NCBI GenBank assembly: GCA_905250025.1
Contig: CAJNOJ010000131.1
Location: 1-64,000 of the forward strand
Length of the DNA stretch: 64,000 nt
From: Adineta ricciae
Lineage: Eukaryota; Rotifera; Eurotatoria; Adinetida; Adinetidae
Reading direction: 5' to 3'
Shown here: one piece after another, positions 38,220 to 50,983 of the stretch
Position numbering within the stretch: the stretch's first letter is position 1
Layout of the letters: the number at the start of each line of letters is the position of its first letter
The notes under the pieces: model-generated
The model's database searches: none
What the model was told of the DNA's origin: nothing
What the model saw: only the letters and a program-made list of their open reading frames with translations
Position numbers and translations under genes: made by a program

Positions 38220-41200
38220 TCACTTGTCACATCTATAAAATAATTCGAAATCTAAATCAAGCCTCTCATCCGAGTACTTCAACTATGTATAAACGAGAGT
38301 TCAACAATGTTGTCCTTCGATGAATATAAAAAGAAGAAGAAGAGAACATACATATGCATATGACACCAACCAAGACATTATCATAGCAATCTGTTTGCAA
38401 GAAGAAGAAGAAAAAAAAGAAAAGAGACCTTCCTTGACAATTCATCGTATACAATGCAGAAATGGATATAAAAAGACCTAATCGATTGAACAATAGCAAA
38501 CTTTAGTCTATTTTTCTCTACATAAGCACACATATGTAGCAGATCATTAAATATACAAAAGATGTTTATCGTTTTTTTCTATCAGGAATGACTTACGAGA
38601 TTACATTCAGTAACAATGCTACAAAAAAAAGAGAATTCCTTTTTTTTAGCAATACCAGCATATGTAATAACCTCGTTGTTGTTCGACATAGTCATATAAC
38701 CATTGTAACAATTCATCTACGGACTGTTGAACATCAACATATCTATTGTATTTCTTTTTCCGCTTGTGTCTACACACAAAAACACGTTCTAACTATCTTT
38801 TCGATTAGTTCTAAATGAAGCACTACAACAAAAAATGAAAGAAAGAAAGAAACACGAAGATACTTATTCTTTTAATGAAACGGCGACTAAATATTTGAAT
38901 TCTCCAATGTCTCTATCGATTAGTTATACTGATTTGACCTGATAGATTTTTTTCTCATTTTGATTGTGTTTAGTTACGTAAAAACTAAGCATTCTCCGCT
39001 AACAATAAAGCAAACGATTCAAGTTAGTATATGATGTAAACGGTAGCGCGTAACAGAAAAGGATTAACACATACATATTAAAAACAGATCGAGGAGAAAA
39101 AAAAGACATTGAACATCTTTTGTTTTGTGTTGTTTAACAATACTTCAATTGTCATTTTATAAACGTACAGACTAGAGTTTTTACAATGAAGAAGAAGAAG
39201 AAATTAGCTCTATTGTCGTCGACATATTCTGATCAACCTTGGCACAGCAATGAACTGATAGAGAATACTTGCGTGCATGTCGCTGAGCTATTCGTCATCA
39301 TTTTCTATCACCTCCCGACCGACCTTGGCCATGTCATCTGCATACGAGGCTAGAATCAAACGACTAAGATTTGTATAAGAACATATGTGTATGTATATGG
39401 GATTGGACCGTGAAATATGTTCTTCTTTTTCTCCGTTGTATAGATTTGTTTGCAGTCACCAATAGTGCTGAAGGGCATATATACACTTTGCTTGTACTAT
39501 TTCCATCACCATCGTCATCTTTCTTTACCTGTATAATTAGTATGTTCGATCTACTTACTAATACCATCATTATTCAAAACTGAACACACGAACTATTATG
39601 TCGCGTTCACTTACGCGTCATTTAAATATCCAAGTAGTTTCGACGAATATCAACAGTTAAATGCACGATCGAGTTCCACTTTTTTTTCTTTTGTTGTTCC
39701 GGTTTCCTACCGTGTACCAGAAAGGGAAGAAGAGAATGAGGTCAGTCAACACAACATGTAAAGAGAAAAGAGAAAAAAAGAAAAGAAAAACGTTTGAGGT
39801 TTATCGATTGTACAAAGATAAAGAAGTAACAAATGATATCTATTGATGTTGAACAGGAGAAAACGATTTTTACTTAATGAAACAGCATACAAACATTCTT
39901 AGAGAAATGTGCTATGCAATCTTCTTTGCTTGGTCGACGCTCCCGTTCATCAAATAGCTGTAGCTCGAAGTATTGAATGTTGTCTTTTTTTTTGCCGTAT
40001 GCCGTCAGCAACAGATAATGATAATAATAACTAAAACGATGTTTACATTCTTTCGCTCATCGATGCATGCTTTATATTGAGCAATCCAAGAACAAAGATT
40101 GGCTCGACGAACTCAAGAAAATAGAGATTGTCAAGATTACTCTCCTTAAAAAAAAGATGGTATTATCGTTACAAGTGTCTGCACAAATATATTGATCGTC
40201 AAGGTTAGAACTGTACTGTCAATTGCTGTCGGCCTAATCAATTTGCTCGACGCCATTTTGCTAATCATACAATTAGTTGTCCGTTTAGAATTAACCTTTT
40301 TTAATTCTATACATATTGCCACAAGCAATGTAACACTCTGTGATATAACACAGACACTACAGTTTTTTTACTTTTATCTAGACTATTTGCTTTGATTGTC
40401 AAATAGAGTAACGTACAATAAAACGACAAACAAGAAAAGATGATGAAAAAAGAAAAGAATTGCACCTATTAACACTTTAGTGTACGATGCGAGAAGATCA
40501 AAAGAATCGTCAAAACGACTACTTTATGAAAGATTACATCACTGTTTCCCACCATCAAACAAAGAATCGGAAAAATTTGTTTGAACACAAATAATTTTAA
40601 AGAAGCTACATTCTTTTTCTCTTAACATCAATTATTAGAAAGAAAAGAAAGCCAACTGTACATATAAACAACTCTGTTAACTTCAGTTGACATTTAATAT
40701 TGTCTATGTTTATTATCATTCGGCATGTTTCCGTTGATGTGATTCATAGATCGTCTTACTGGATGGATGAATGGTTTGTTGTAAGGCATTTCTATCAGCA
40801 TTTTACTAGGTTTTCTTTGTATGAAAACAAAATAGGAATTTTGAAGAATGTCAATAATTATCATTTCTCGTCTTGATTACATTGAACTGCAAAGCTTGAG
40901 GAAAAGGAGAACGACATATCAAAATGCTTGATGATCTAACTTCTTTTTTCTGAGCCATTAGCACTCCCCTACACGAACATAGTCCATCTGCCAGTCATTC
41001 TTGTCTAGTGTACCGTGAGTAATGATTAGAAGACATCATCTTCCGAATAACCTTTACTGACAACCTCAGCGATATATAATAATCTTTATCAGCAAGATTA
41101 ATACATGAACTTCAATCGTTCAAAAACATATTGTTTGTTTGAAAGACATATTAAACGAGATATTGATATGAAAATCATTCGAAACTAATCTATTATAGGA

Positions 41201-42058
41201 TATTAATTGTGTTTTTTCATGCTCAATGTTTCCTCGTCTTTCCTTTTACATCAACGAGATTGATTGCTGATAGGCGCCATCGTCATGTTTTATTATGGAT
41301 ACATTTTTTTTCATCTCAAGGTAAAAATATTCAAATGACATAAGAGAAATTCGCTGGTACAATGATGACCCTTGACAATGCTGCGACAGAAAAGAATTCC
41401 TCTGATACCTCTTTGATTAAACTGTCATTTCTTCGAATGTGCACGTGAATAGCATCAGATGTTTTTCTTGACTTGATGTTTACGAGAAAATGTTGTCACT
41501 TGGTGTTCTACTACACTTGTCAACATGCATATTACCATAAGCTATTATCTTCGTATTTACTGCGAGTATCTTTAGCGTACTCTTCTTACAGACCGATATT
41601 TAATGCGTTCTTTGCATATTTAGAAGAAAACATTCTGAATAAGATGTATAAAGAAAGAAAACACATCGCGTAATTGAATGTTTGTATGGCTCAAGATGTA
41701 CAATAATGAAATGTTGGTAAATATTTACAGCAATAATTGATCATCAAGTCGACCAACTCACTTATTTTGAGCAAAAAATAGATTATTTATCCCATAGACT
41801 GATCATCGAGGTTTTTCTAATAATGTTCAGATAATTTGATTGCTCAATTCTCAGGCGATGTGACAATTTGCTGTTTTCGTTCTGAGGAAAATGATGTCTA
41901 TTGAAAATGGGAATACATGATTACGATGGTCAGAGAAATTCAATAGTTATTCACTAAAACAACAAACAAACAATAAAAAAAAAACTTGATCATTTTCGAT
42001 CAGAGATGTTTGCTTTTTTCGAGTAAATGTGTAATTAAATGGAATAACATGACTTCGT
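38220..42058. other. Large gene desert, nothing recognised
   Basis: Almost 4 kb of AT-rich sequence. Open stretches up to about 70 codons occur on both strands but overlap antisense, lack family motifs and show low complexity. No tRNA, no repeat unit longer than short A/T or GAA runs. It may hold 5' UTR and control sequence of the gene at 36.7-38.2 kb. Confidence 0.45.
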
Positions 42059-43307
42059 TCAGAAACGACCGAGGTCGACAGGTAGATTTGCTAATGCTTC
42101 TTCTTCCGTTGCTTCGTCAAATGTACCTTTTCGTTTTTTACTACAAAAGAAAAATGCGAATGATGAGCCAAGTAATTGAACAAACACCACCCAAGCAAGT
42201 ATATAACAAACATTGAACGAATATTTCGTTTTCGGAGGATGAATGTCCGGGAGATGTTCGCTAGCATGACGAAATATCGTACTTAAAACTTCGATGCAAA
42301 CAAGCAGAGAAGCAGCTAAAAGATGAAAATATTTGTATAAACAAATCGAATAAAATCTGTTCTTTACCAGCTAGAATATAAATCATGGCTGTTAATCGTT
42401 TGTATGTATAACGATATTCACGAATACTATATAGACCACAAATAAATGCGATAATAACGAGAAGAATATGAATTGCACTGAAGGAAAGCATTGTACGGNN
42501 NNNNNNNNNNNNNNNNNNNNNNNNNNNNNNNNNNNNNNNNNNNNNNNNNNNNNNNNNNNNNNNNNNNNNNNNNNNNNCTGTTCTTTACCAGCTAGAATAT
42601 AAATCATGGCTGTTAATCGTTTGTATGTATAACGATATTCACGAATACTATATAGACCACAAATAAATGCGATAATAACGAGAAGAATATGAATTGCACT
42701 GAAGGAAAGCATTGTACGGACCATTCCTGCAATAAAAACGAAGAAAATCAAATGAAAAATTTCTCCATTAACATCTCAATCTAGTGATTCATACCAACAA
42801 GTGTTCTTTCGGCTGGTGACGATGCATTGTTTACTTTATTTTCATGATAATCGCATCTTGTTTCTAAAAAAGAATTGTATCATAAACATTATATACATAT
42901 TTCCCTCTCTCCCTTTTATAACAATATCTTTTGCATTTGGATACTCAGGACAAAACATGTCAACAGCATCTTATATCCTTGATATGCTCTCTGGAAACAG
43001 CTGAATAATAAAATACTCTTTACCCACACTTACCATACATAGAGTCTCTTGTTGGTTGGCCGAGTACGCATTCCCAAATTACGCCATACGTCGTGCGAAC
43101 AACGAATAAGTTGTGTCGAACTGAGAAGAAGCCAGCTGGATAGGCTACATCAACCCAATAGCTTGATGTTAATGTGATTGAAAAAGTAAAGAATGAAAGT
43201 ATAGTTAAAGCGAGAGTGATGCGCATAATCTGCAGATTTCGTTGTACAACTGCCGCTGCTGCCGAGACAGTTGTCGTTACACTACTCTTGCCGTGACGAT
43301 TATTCAT
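42059..43307 (-). CDS. Claudin-like four-helix membrane protein
   Basis: Four exons from the ATG at 43307 give about 230 residues. Helix 1 is ITLALTILSFFTFSITLTSSYW. The first loop holds a W...C...C pattern (YGVIWECVLG then ETRCDYHEN), as in the claudin/PMP22 superfamily (W-x-x-W-C-C motif). Helix 2 is SAIHILLVIIAFICGLY, helix 3 spans MIYILAAASLLVCIEVL and helix 4 is CYILAWVVFVQLLGSSFAFFF. A short cytosolic tail ends DLGRF. Such proteins make cell junctions or act as channel subunits. The third exon appears twice because of an assembly gap at 42499-42577; only one copy fits the gene. Confidence 0.75.
42357..42719. repeat. Exon duplicated around a run of Ns (assembly artefact)
   Basis: Bases 42357-42498 are identical to 42578-42719, separated by 79 Ns. 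The unit is exon 3 of the claudin-like gene with the start of its downstream intron. Exact identity on both sides of a gap is best explained by a contig overlap that was not merged. Confidence 0.85.
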
Positions 43308-45062
43308 AATGACACAGATTAATATGTTCACAAATATTTATTTTCTGTTAAATTTTGCGAGATATTTTGTATTCAATAAGAATAATAATTATCCAGATAG
43401 AATCGGTAATGTTAGCACATTGGCGTGGAATCTTGATGTTATTTACATCAAGAAGAGAGAAAAAAAAACGAGCAGAAAAGATCTTAAACAAACAAGCAAA
43501 AGAAATATATTTCTATTGGATGCTCTCTGCTCATGAATTGAAAACCAACTCTACATTTACACTTTTCTGTTACCTTTCGTTTACCATCGAGCAAGTAGGT
43601 TCCTTCCTTCCTCATTGACCGATGCACAAATGATGTCTGAAATGGCAATATGTTAGGACGTAACTATATAAAATATAGATGGCAAAATGCGTTTTTGTTG
43701 TGTTGTCTACGATCGACAGAATGCAAAAGAAAAGAAAGAAGTAATCATCAGTTGTAAAGAAAACGTCTCTCTTTCTCTCTCTCTCGCTAGATAGAGATAG
43801 ACTAACAAGACATACTATGCGCTGTAAAACAGAAAAAGAGAAAAAGAACACGATTGACGATGACAGTGCCCAGTATACTTGAGGATCGTACAGCTAAGAT
43901 TAATATTTCTCGAAATACTTTTATGATATTTGATAAATTATCCTGCCCTATGCGTAATATCTTCACTCTTGTCGAATTACCTGAATTGCTTTCAAAAAAA
44001 ACTCTAATTTAATGTTTTCGCATAAAGTTCATTAACCGGTTGTTTGCGATTTACTTGTGCAGATTACATAGGTTTTATTCTCTCGTTAAATTGACACAAT
44101 GATTATTATTGTTATTTGCTGGGGGCGGTGTATTATTTTCTTGCATTAGATCGCGAATTTTTCTGCTGCTTCATATACTACGCAAAGACTATTCCGTCAT
44201 CGAATATGAATAGTTCTCTTTGACCTTTGTCTTCTCTATTTAATTGTGTTACAGATATTCTTAATTGAATCTAACGTTCGTTATCGATTGTTTTCTAATA
44301 AGTAATAAGAATGACTAATCAGATTGATAGATTTTCTATCGGTTCTATTCGGATGTTGAAAAATGTGTATGTATAACACTGATATAACTATGATTGAAAT
44401 AGGAACAAGAGAATTCTCCCGTTATGAAGAAATTTGTTCCTAAACATTCGAAAAGATCGCACTGTTCCATGAAAACGACTGTTTAACTTTCATTTGCTNT
44501 CGTTATCGATTGTTTTCTAATAAGTAATAAGAATGACTAATCAGATTGATAGATTTTCTATCGGTTCTATTCGGATGTTGAAAAATGTGTATGTATAACA
44601 CTGATATAACTATGATTGAAATAGGAACAAGAGAATTCTCCCGTTATGAAGAAATTTGTTCCTAAACATTCGAAAAGATCGCACTGTTCCATGAAAACGA
44701 CTGTTTAACTTTCATTTGTTTGTGTTATCGAGATTGTACAAGATAATTGTGTATTGTTAAATAACAATTGATATATTGATGACAAATCTCTTCCTGACAG
44801 ATATGAAAGATAAGAGTTGGATTGATATCTGTAACAACTGAAGGTTGGACGGCAAGACAGAATCAATAATCCCAATTTCTATCGATTTGTGAACAATACG
44901 GAGACTTAGTTATTTGATTTATTGAATGTGTATGTATGTTAATACAGAATGAAATGAAATTTTAAATATTTCTGACAACAAATACATTTAATGAGAAGAA
45001 AAAAGAAGCATAAAAGCGAAATAAAATCGACTACAAGTTTATTTACACTAGGGAATAGAGAC
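43308..45062. other. Intergenic, contains an artefactual duplication
   Basis: About 1.75 kb with no supported gene. A CT/GA-rich tract lies near 43770-43800. The 44278-44718 duplication is described separately. Confidence 0.5.
44278..44718. repeat. Exact 219 bp tandem duplication around an N (assembly artefact)
   Basis: Bases 44278-44496 are identical to 44500-44718, with only 'ctn' between them. As in the other two places, perfect identity abutting an N indicates overlapping contig ends, not a biological tandem repeat. Confidence 0.85.
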
Positions 45063-46503
45063 TTATACTCCTGCGTAAAACATTGTGTTCGAAAATGACT
45101 TGCGATCCAATAGGAAATATGTTCGCATGAGACCTTTGCCTTTGATATCAATTTCACCTCGTTCTTCAAAGATATACTGTTCCGGATTTTTCAATCGCCT
45201 ATAAGTTTCGATACTTAAATGAATTCGTTCGGGTAAACCGGTTGATTCCATTCGATTAGCAACATTAACTGTGTCACCGAACATACAATATCGAGGCATT
45301 TTCGAACCGATCACAGCAGCACACACAGGTCCTCAAAAAAAGAAACAGACTATAAAGACTTTCTGAAATGAACAAAACGAAACGTACCTGTGTGAATTCC
45401 AACTCGTAGTTTTAGTTCAGCAAATGTGCGTGGTACTCGAACTTGTTGTTTACCACGAATTAAACTCAACGACATGTTGACAATTTCATTGGGATGCTTG
45501 AGGAATCGATGAAAAACAAGTCAGAATTGTAAACATATCGACTTACTCGATCACCGTTTCTTTCCGGTGCTCCTGAAACAACCATATAAGCATCACCAAT
45601 CGTTTCAACTTTATAAACATCAAAGTTCTCCAAAAGAGAATCGAATATCGAGTACAATTGATTTAACATATCGCAAGTTTCAGTCGCCGAACACATACTA
45701 AACACAAGTCTGTATCAATTGTACTTCTGCTTCATTAATTATTACCTTGCTATTTGAGTAAATCCAACGATATCAGAAAAATAGACTGTAACTGAATCAT
45801 AGTGTACTGCTGGTGCTTGTCGACCATTGATTAAATCCTTTGCCACACATGGTGGTAAAATTTCATGAAGTAACTTCTGTGTTAAACACTTCTCTTTTTC
45901 TAATTCATCTGTTTTCCGTTCTAACAAATGTGTATGACGTCGAGCACGTGTGTATAACGTTAGTATCATGTAACATAGTAAGACAGCTATACTAATAAAT
46001 ACAATCATAACAATAATTTTGATAATACAAACTTTTGGATAATGAGCACATAAGGAGATATGTTTAGTGATGACTCGATTTTGTGATACGTTTGATAGGG
46101 CATCGTTAAGATAGACTAAGTCCAAATAAACCATAAGAATGAGAAGAAAAGCACTAATAATTGTAATCGAAAGCGTAAAAATCACATGACGAGGCTCGAC
46201 ACGACCGGATAGAAATGAATCAGATGTGATCGTATTACTACGAACAAGATGTTGTGATCGTCGATATCGAAAAGAATTTCGCATCAAATAGAAATGACGA
46301 AATAGTGGATAGGATGTAGGAGAAACAGTCGTCATTGTGTTTCGACGAAATGGTGATTGAAATCGACGAAGACTAGCATTGAACAGACTTGTTCGTCCCT
46401 TCCATCTGATATGATCACGTGTTTTCGTTTTCTTTAATGAGGATCGTGTACTTGGATCAATAAGAAGTGTTGAATTAACACTTTGACAATCATCATAATT
46501 CAT
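45063..46503 (-). CDS. Short membrane guanylate cyclase
   Basis: Four exons from the ATG at 46503 give about 425 residues. An N-terminal basic region of 100 residues is followed by two membrane helices (about 105-130 and 160-185), a short coiled linker ([19 protein letters not shown]) and one class III cyclase domain. Catalytic features: FSDIVGFT and ETIGDAYM supply the two metal-binding aspartates. The Glu of KVETIGD and the Cys of YCMFGDTVN are the guanine-selecting pair, so the product should be cGMP. Sequence such as [15 protein letters not shown] and [13 protein letters not shown] is that of animal receptor guanylate cyclases. The usual ligand-binding ectodomain and kinase-homology domain are absent, which is odd. 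The protein would work as a dimer. Confidence 0.85.
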
Positions 46504-47116
46504 CTGTAAAATATTTATAATAGTCTAGAAGGACAATAAAAACAATGCAAATAGACATTCCATGAGATTTACACATGGACTAATGACTTTTATTTTCTTC
46601 GATCGAGATATATGCACACATTTATCATTCTTCATTTGTGTCGAACATCTCTTTTACCTCTATGAATATATGTCTAACATATATTAACAGTTCTATCGTA
46701 CGAATAACATCTGTCTGTATATATATCTAAAAAGACGAGACGGATTTCGGCTCATTCATAGACCAAGCATAGGTCATGCACATTAAAATAGCATTAGATA
46801 TATCTGTCTGAGATGTCGCAGTGCAAAAGAAATATCACATATACAAATAGTTTGAGGATTTCTCTTGACTAATTTGTCCTTGGAGACGGATATCCATACG
46901 AGACAAACAATTTGAGAGAATCAATGTCTTGCCATCATCAAGAAATAGACCATGATGTACACCATTGATTGATATCAGATATGATTGACACCTTTTTGAA
47001 GGTCATTTGTTTCTGATCGAGTCATTTGGGTGGTTTTATATGCGTTTTATCGAAGCTTATATCTTTATTGAGTTCATTCAACGATACACATCAGTGCTAC
47101 TGCAACTGTCTGGTCG
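46504..47116. other. Intergenic, nothing recognised
   Basis: About 600 bp of AT-rich sequence upstream of the cyclase gene; no supported frame. Confidence 0.5.
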
Positions 47117-48335
47117 ATGATAACTTTTATTGGAAATGCGTTTATACTTCAGCTTGTCGACAGTTCCATGATTTTCCTCCTGACGTCAATCTATCGTGAC
47201 AAAAATATCGAAAATATTTTGGTATCATCAGAACATCCTTTGAAACATTCGCCGTATGACACATCGTTCGAATATATTGAATATATTTCTTTTCTTTCAT
47301 TCTGTTTATCTTTTTAGAGACCGTTTTGTCATTTGAAATAAACTTCTCACACCAACAAATACGAACCTATCCAAATGAACGCCAGAAGGTGCTTCGAAGA
47401 TTGCCTAAATTTGTTTATGCTGATTTGGATATTCACTCAGGCTCATTTATAGCACTTCTAGATAGATCTGACACTCACTTATCAATATCGAAGCATGTCA
47501 ATTTGTACAGATCGATATGTTGTATCGATGCATTACAAGCATTCTTCCAATCCATACCACAACTCGAAAGTCTCGCTTCGTATACTGATCAATCGCTATG
47601 AACGAGGACGATTAATTGAGACTTATTTATCAAAACTGTAAACATTTCACATGTCAAAATGAACACTTCGGAGATTGAAAACAACGTCGATTCCATGTTC
47701 GTTTTTACTGTGATCAACAAAATCACAGTTGTGTTAATCCTTACACACTGACCTAGACCTTTTCGGATTATGACGTTGTGCAATGATGTTGTAGAGGATC
47801 AACATGTCCAAACCAAAATGGCTATCGGTCATGCGATTCTGTCGAAATATTATTCAACGATGATATATTCCTACAACGAACAAATCAGAATCCTTTGCGA
47901 AGTCGATTTCCGTAGTCTCCATGTTATATATTCAACTGTTTCACAATTGGAAAGGCTACAGTCTTTGCTTTTATTTGGTGTGGAGTCAGAAAAATTGGTA
48001 GAGACATTGCTTGCTCAAATAAGTCAACTATATTCATTAACTTTAGATATAAACGCTCCTCTTTTTGCATTAGCGTGCAAGTCAACTCGCCGACTTTAAC
48101 TGGGAAACTTGTTCCTCTACAATTCTAAAAAGAAGATTCGTTATCAGCCAGTCACCACATCTAAGTAGCTGTGCAATACTTCTCATCGACATAGGACAAC
48201 TTGAAGATATTCGATTACTTCTGCTAAATCTTCGTGCACTGCCAATTGGTCGCACTAGAGGTTCGATTGCAACCGGCGACGCTAATGAAGGTCCCGAGTT
48301 GATTTGTTGCGTTCGTACTTATCAAGTATAGCGAT
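47117..48335 (+). pseudogene. Broken gene, probable helical-repeat or F-box-like family member
   Basis: Several successive plus-strand frames of 60-110 codons read like parts of one protein but are interrupted by frameshifts and stops (near 47601, 47690 and 48100). Pieces include RTYPNERQKVLRRLPKFVYADLD, HVQTKMAIGHAILSKYY-like helices and LERLQSLLLFGVESEKLVETLLAQISQL, followed by LLIDIGQLEDIRLLLLNLRALP in a further frame. Regular Leu spacing suggests LRR or helical repeats like those in the bdelloid F-box-like expansion. No continuous splicing solution was found, so a dead gene is the best call. Confidence 0.5.
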
Positions 48336-48989
48336 TGTCGAAAGAAATACAAAATATAGGAGTTATGTTCGAGCATGGACTCGTCAACGTAATGTGATGA
48401 GAAGAGGAAACATGATCAAATTAGAATTTATTGACAGTTGTCTTTTTTCTATCGTACTAACTTCACAAATAACAGTTTCCTTTTATCCAGTGATAATATT
48501 TATTTAATAAAAAATTATAAAGAGCGGATTATATTCTCAAAAAAACTACATTTTAGTCGTCGGAAAACTTCTAGGGTGAACCGGATGTGTTAGAAAATCA
48601 AAATGATTATTAGTACCATATAAAACATGCCGTCGATCTGTTTTATCAGACTATACTTTTGTGAAGTCGAAAAAAAAGGGAAATAAAATGATATGAATTG
48701 TTAAGTTCATGTAAACTATTATGTAGATGAAAAACAAACTTGGATCGTTTAAAGTCTAATGATGAGATAACGATTATCAATGATAAGAATGAAATAGAAG
48801 GAGAGAGAAGAAGAGAAATGGAGAACTCCGAGGTCAATATTAAAAAATGTGCGTCTGCTATGATACATAGAACAATAGATACACATTGTCGGTGTAAAAT
48901 TCTTATTTTTGCAGATAACGCACATATATACTTTGTCGTCATATGTTCTCAGTTGAAGTGAGCAAAAGACCGTCATTAGTTAAGTAAAA
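48336..48989. other. Intergenic, nothing recognised
   Basis: About 650 bp of AT-rich sequence. Both strands have short open stretches that overlap antisense and lack motifs. It should hold the promoter of the receptor gene at 48990. Confidence 0.5.
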
Positions 48990-50983
48990 ATGAATAAAAA
49001 GATGAATGGTAATTCAAAGGTAATTGCTAAGCTGTTGTCTTTTAATTTAACGTTGCATTTATTCTTTTAGCCATTGACTCTTTCGATTAGTAATTATCAT
49101 TACAATAAAACGAATCAATCATTGAATTCAGACGATGACTTCGAATGTGTTAAAGTCGAGGTGAGAAGCAAATTCAATTCGAATTGGCATGAATTACGTC
49201 AGGTTCGAGTAGTGCGAGCTTGAAATAGTTGATCATATTTCCTCTCTATATTATTTACTCATTAATCATCATTTATTTAGATATCTGATCTGGATAATAG
49301 TTGTCCTAATCAAACAACTGTCAGTTTAATGAGATGCAAAAAACAAATTATCCATCCTTTTCGTAATTTATTATGTTTGGTAAATATTTCAAAGAGAATT
49401 GTTGTAAATGACGTGTGTTGCTTTAGATTGGATGGAGACCCATTGGTGTTGATAGTTTTAAACGTTCATCAATTCTATTGAAGATACTCAATATTATTTA
49501 TCCAATATTTATTTTAATTTTGTTACTATTTAATTATGTATATGAAATCATTGTTTGTCAAGGAAAACTCAATATTGTCACAGATACAAAAGTAAATATT
49601 TCGTTTATTCTCATGTGTTCATTTGTTAGCGAATTGAATCTGTAGACCACGACGACTACGACAAGTACATCTACATTGTCTCCTAGAGAAAATTTTACGA
49701 TGGTGAATTGGAGTTCATTGGTACCTCCGAAACCGATTCATATTGTGAATACGAGTACTTTAAATACACCCGTCTGCGGACACATCTTCACTACGTATAT
49801 TCTACCTGATGTACTGCACGTTGTTGCGTTTGTTATCGGCTTTGTGTATTTTCGTATCACGGAGGGCGAACCGATGTATTCGCTAATGGAAAAAGTATGA
49901 AAGTATAACGAAAAGCAAGAGTAAATTATGTTTTTATAGGTGTTCATCTGCACTGATCAAAATATGCGTAAATTCAGTCCAAATCGAGTCATTCGCAGAC
50001 TAAAGTACATCATTTACACAGATTTTCCATGTTTTTATTTCGAACTATTTCTAACTTAGAATCTTTCTGTTGATTGGAAGTATATGGGTAGTTGCATCGG
50101 TTGCTACACATGCACTTTCAAATGCAATGAATGATTTTGCTCATCCATTGATATTCAATCGGCAATTTCAAAAGCAGAGGTTCTCTTATTTTTACCTTAA
50201 CATATGATTGAAATATTCATTAGTTTGTTTGTAGAACTTCAGTTAAATATAGTTTATTCGTTCTTGATATTTTATGCTTACTGGTGTCTAATTGTATTCA
50301 TTTGGCTATCTCAATGAACTTTGCATCACACTGTGAACTGGTTGTCTTCTATTGTAAAGCGATTCGAACGCGACTAGAAGAAAAATCAATACATCTTCAC
50401 GAAGCAATGAAACAAATCTTAGATCTCGGCTCGTCAATTAGTCAATTGAATAGTGCCGCTTCACGAATGATGTCGATATTGATCGTTTATTTTCTTGAAC
50501 GTACAATATTAGGTTCGTATTTGAGATCGTTTTCATGGGAACATCTCATTCAATGTGTTCCTTCTAGGTATCATTCTTTTGATGCTCAATCAAATCAATG
50601 AGCCATTGGTGTATGTTTATCGAGCTCTTTATCCAATAGTGTGGTTTTCTATTCTCGTGTTTTGTCTTGGACAAGTAAAGCCTACTTCAATCGGTTATAA
50701 TTACTTATTGAAATTTCACTTTTAGGCAGCAAGAGTGACATCGAAATGTGATAAATTTCATCGTATTAGTCTATCTATGCGTGTATACGGTTATCGAACG
50801 GCAACTTCGACTGATCTGGATGGTTTTTTATTATTTCTTGCAAAAGCTGAATTGCGTGCTAAGTTATTCGGTTTGACTGTTCGTCCCGGTAAAATCATCT
50901 CCATCATTGTAACAACGCTTGTTATTTGCGTTATTCTTTTACAAACTAATATCATTCATACGACGAATTTTTTCTTTCAATAG
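48990..50983 (+). CDS. Seven-helix gustatory-receptor-like protein
   Basis: About nine exons from the ATG at 48990, introns mostly 45-60 bp. The protein has a polar N-terminus, helix 1 in ILLKILNIIYPIFILILLLFNYV, a Thr-rich glycosylatable loop, and further helices including PDVLHVVAFVIGFVYF, IFLLIGSIWVVASV, SLFVLDILCLLVSNCIHLAI, SILIVYFLERTI, VWFSILVFCLGQA and IISIIVTTLVICVILLQTN. The last helix follows AELRAKLFGLTVRPGKI. A small-residue/aromatic-capped final helix ending in Q-T/F-N after a hydrophobic 'G-hydrophobic-T/S' lead resembles the end of insect gustatory receptors and the wider GRL family. Such proteins form ligand-gated cation channels in insects. The GRL call rests on topology and the last helix only. 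Confidence 0.65.

Noticed and set aside
44278-44718. Tandem repeat as a biological satellite
   Set aside because: Perfect identity, only two units and an N at the junction make an assembly artefact much more likely.
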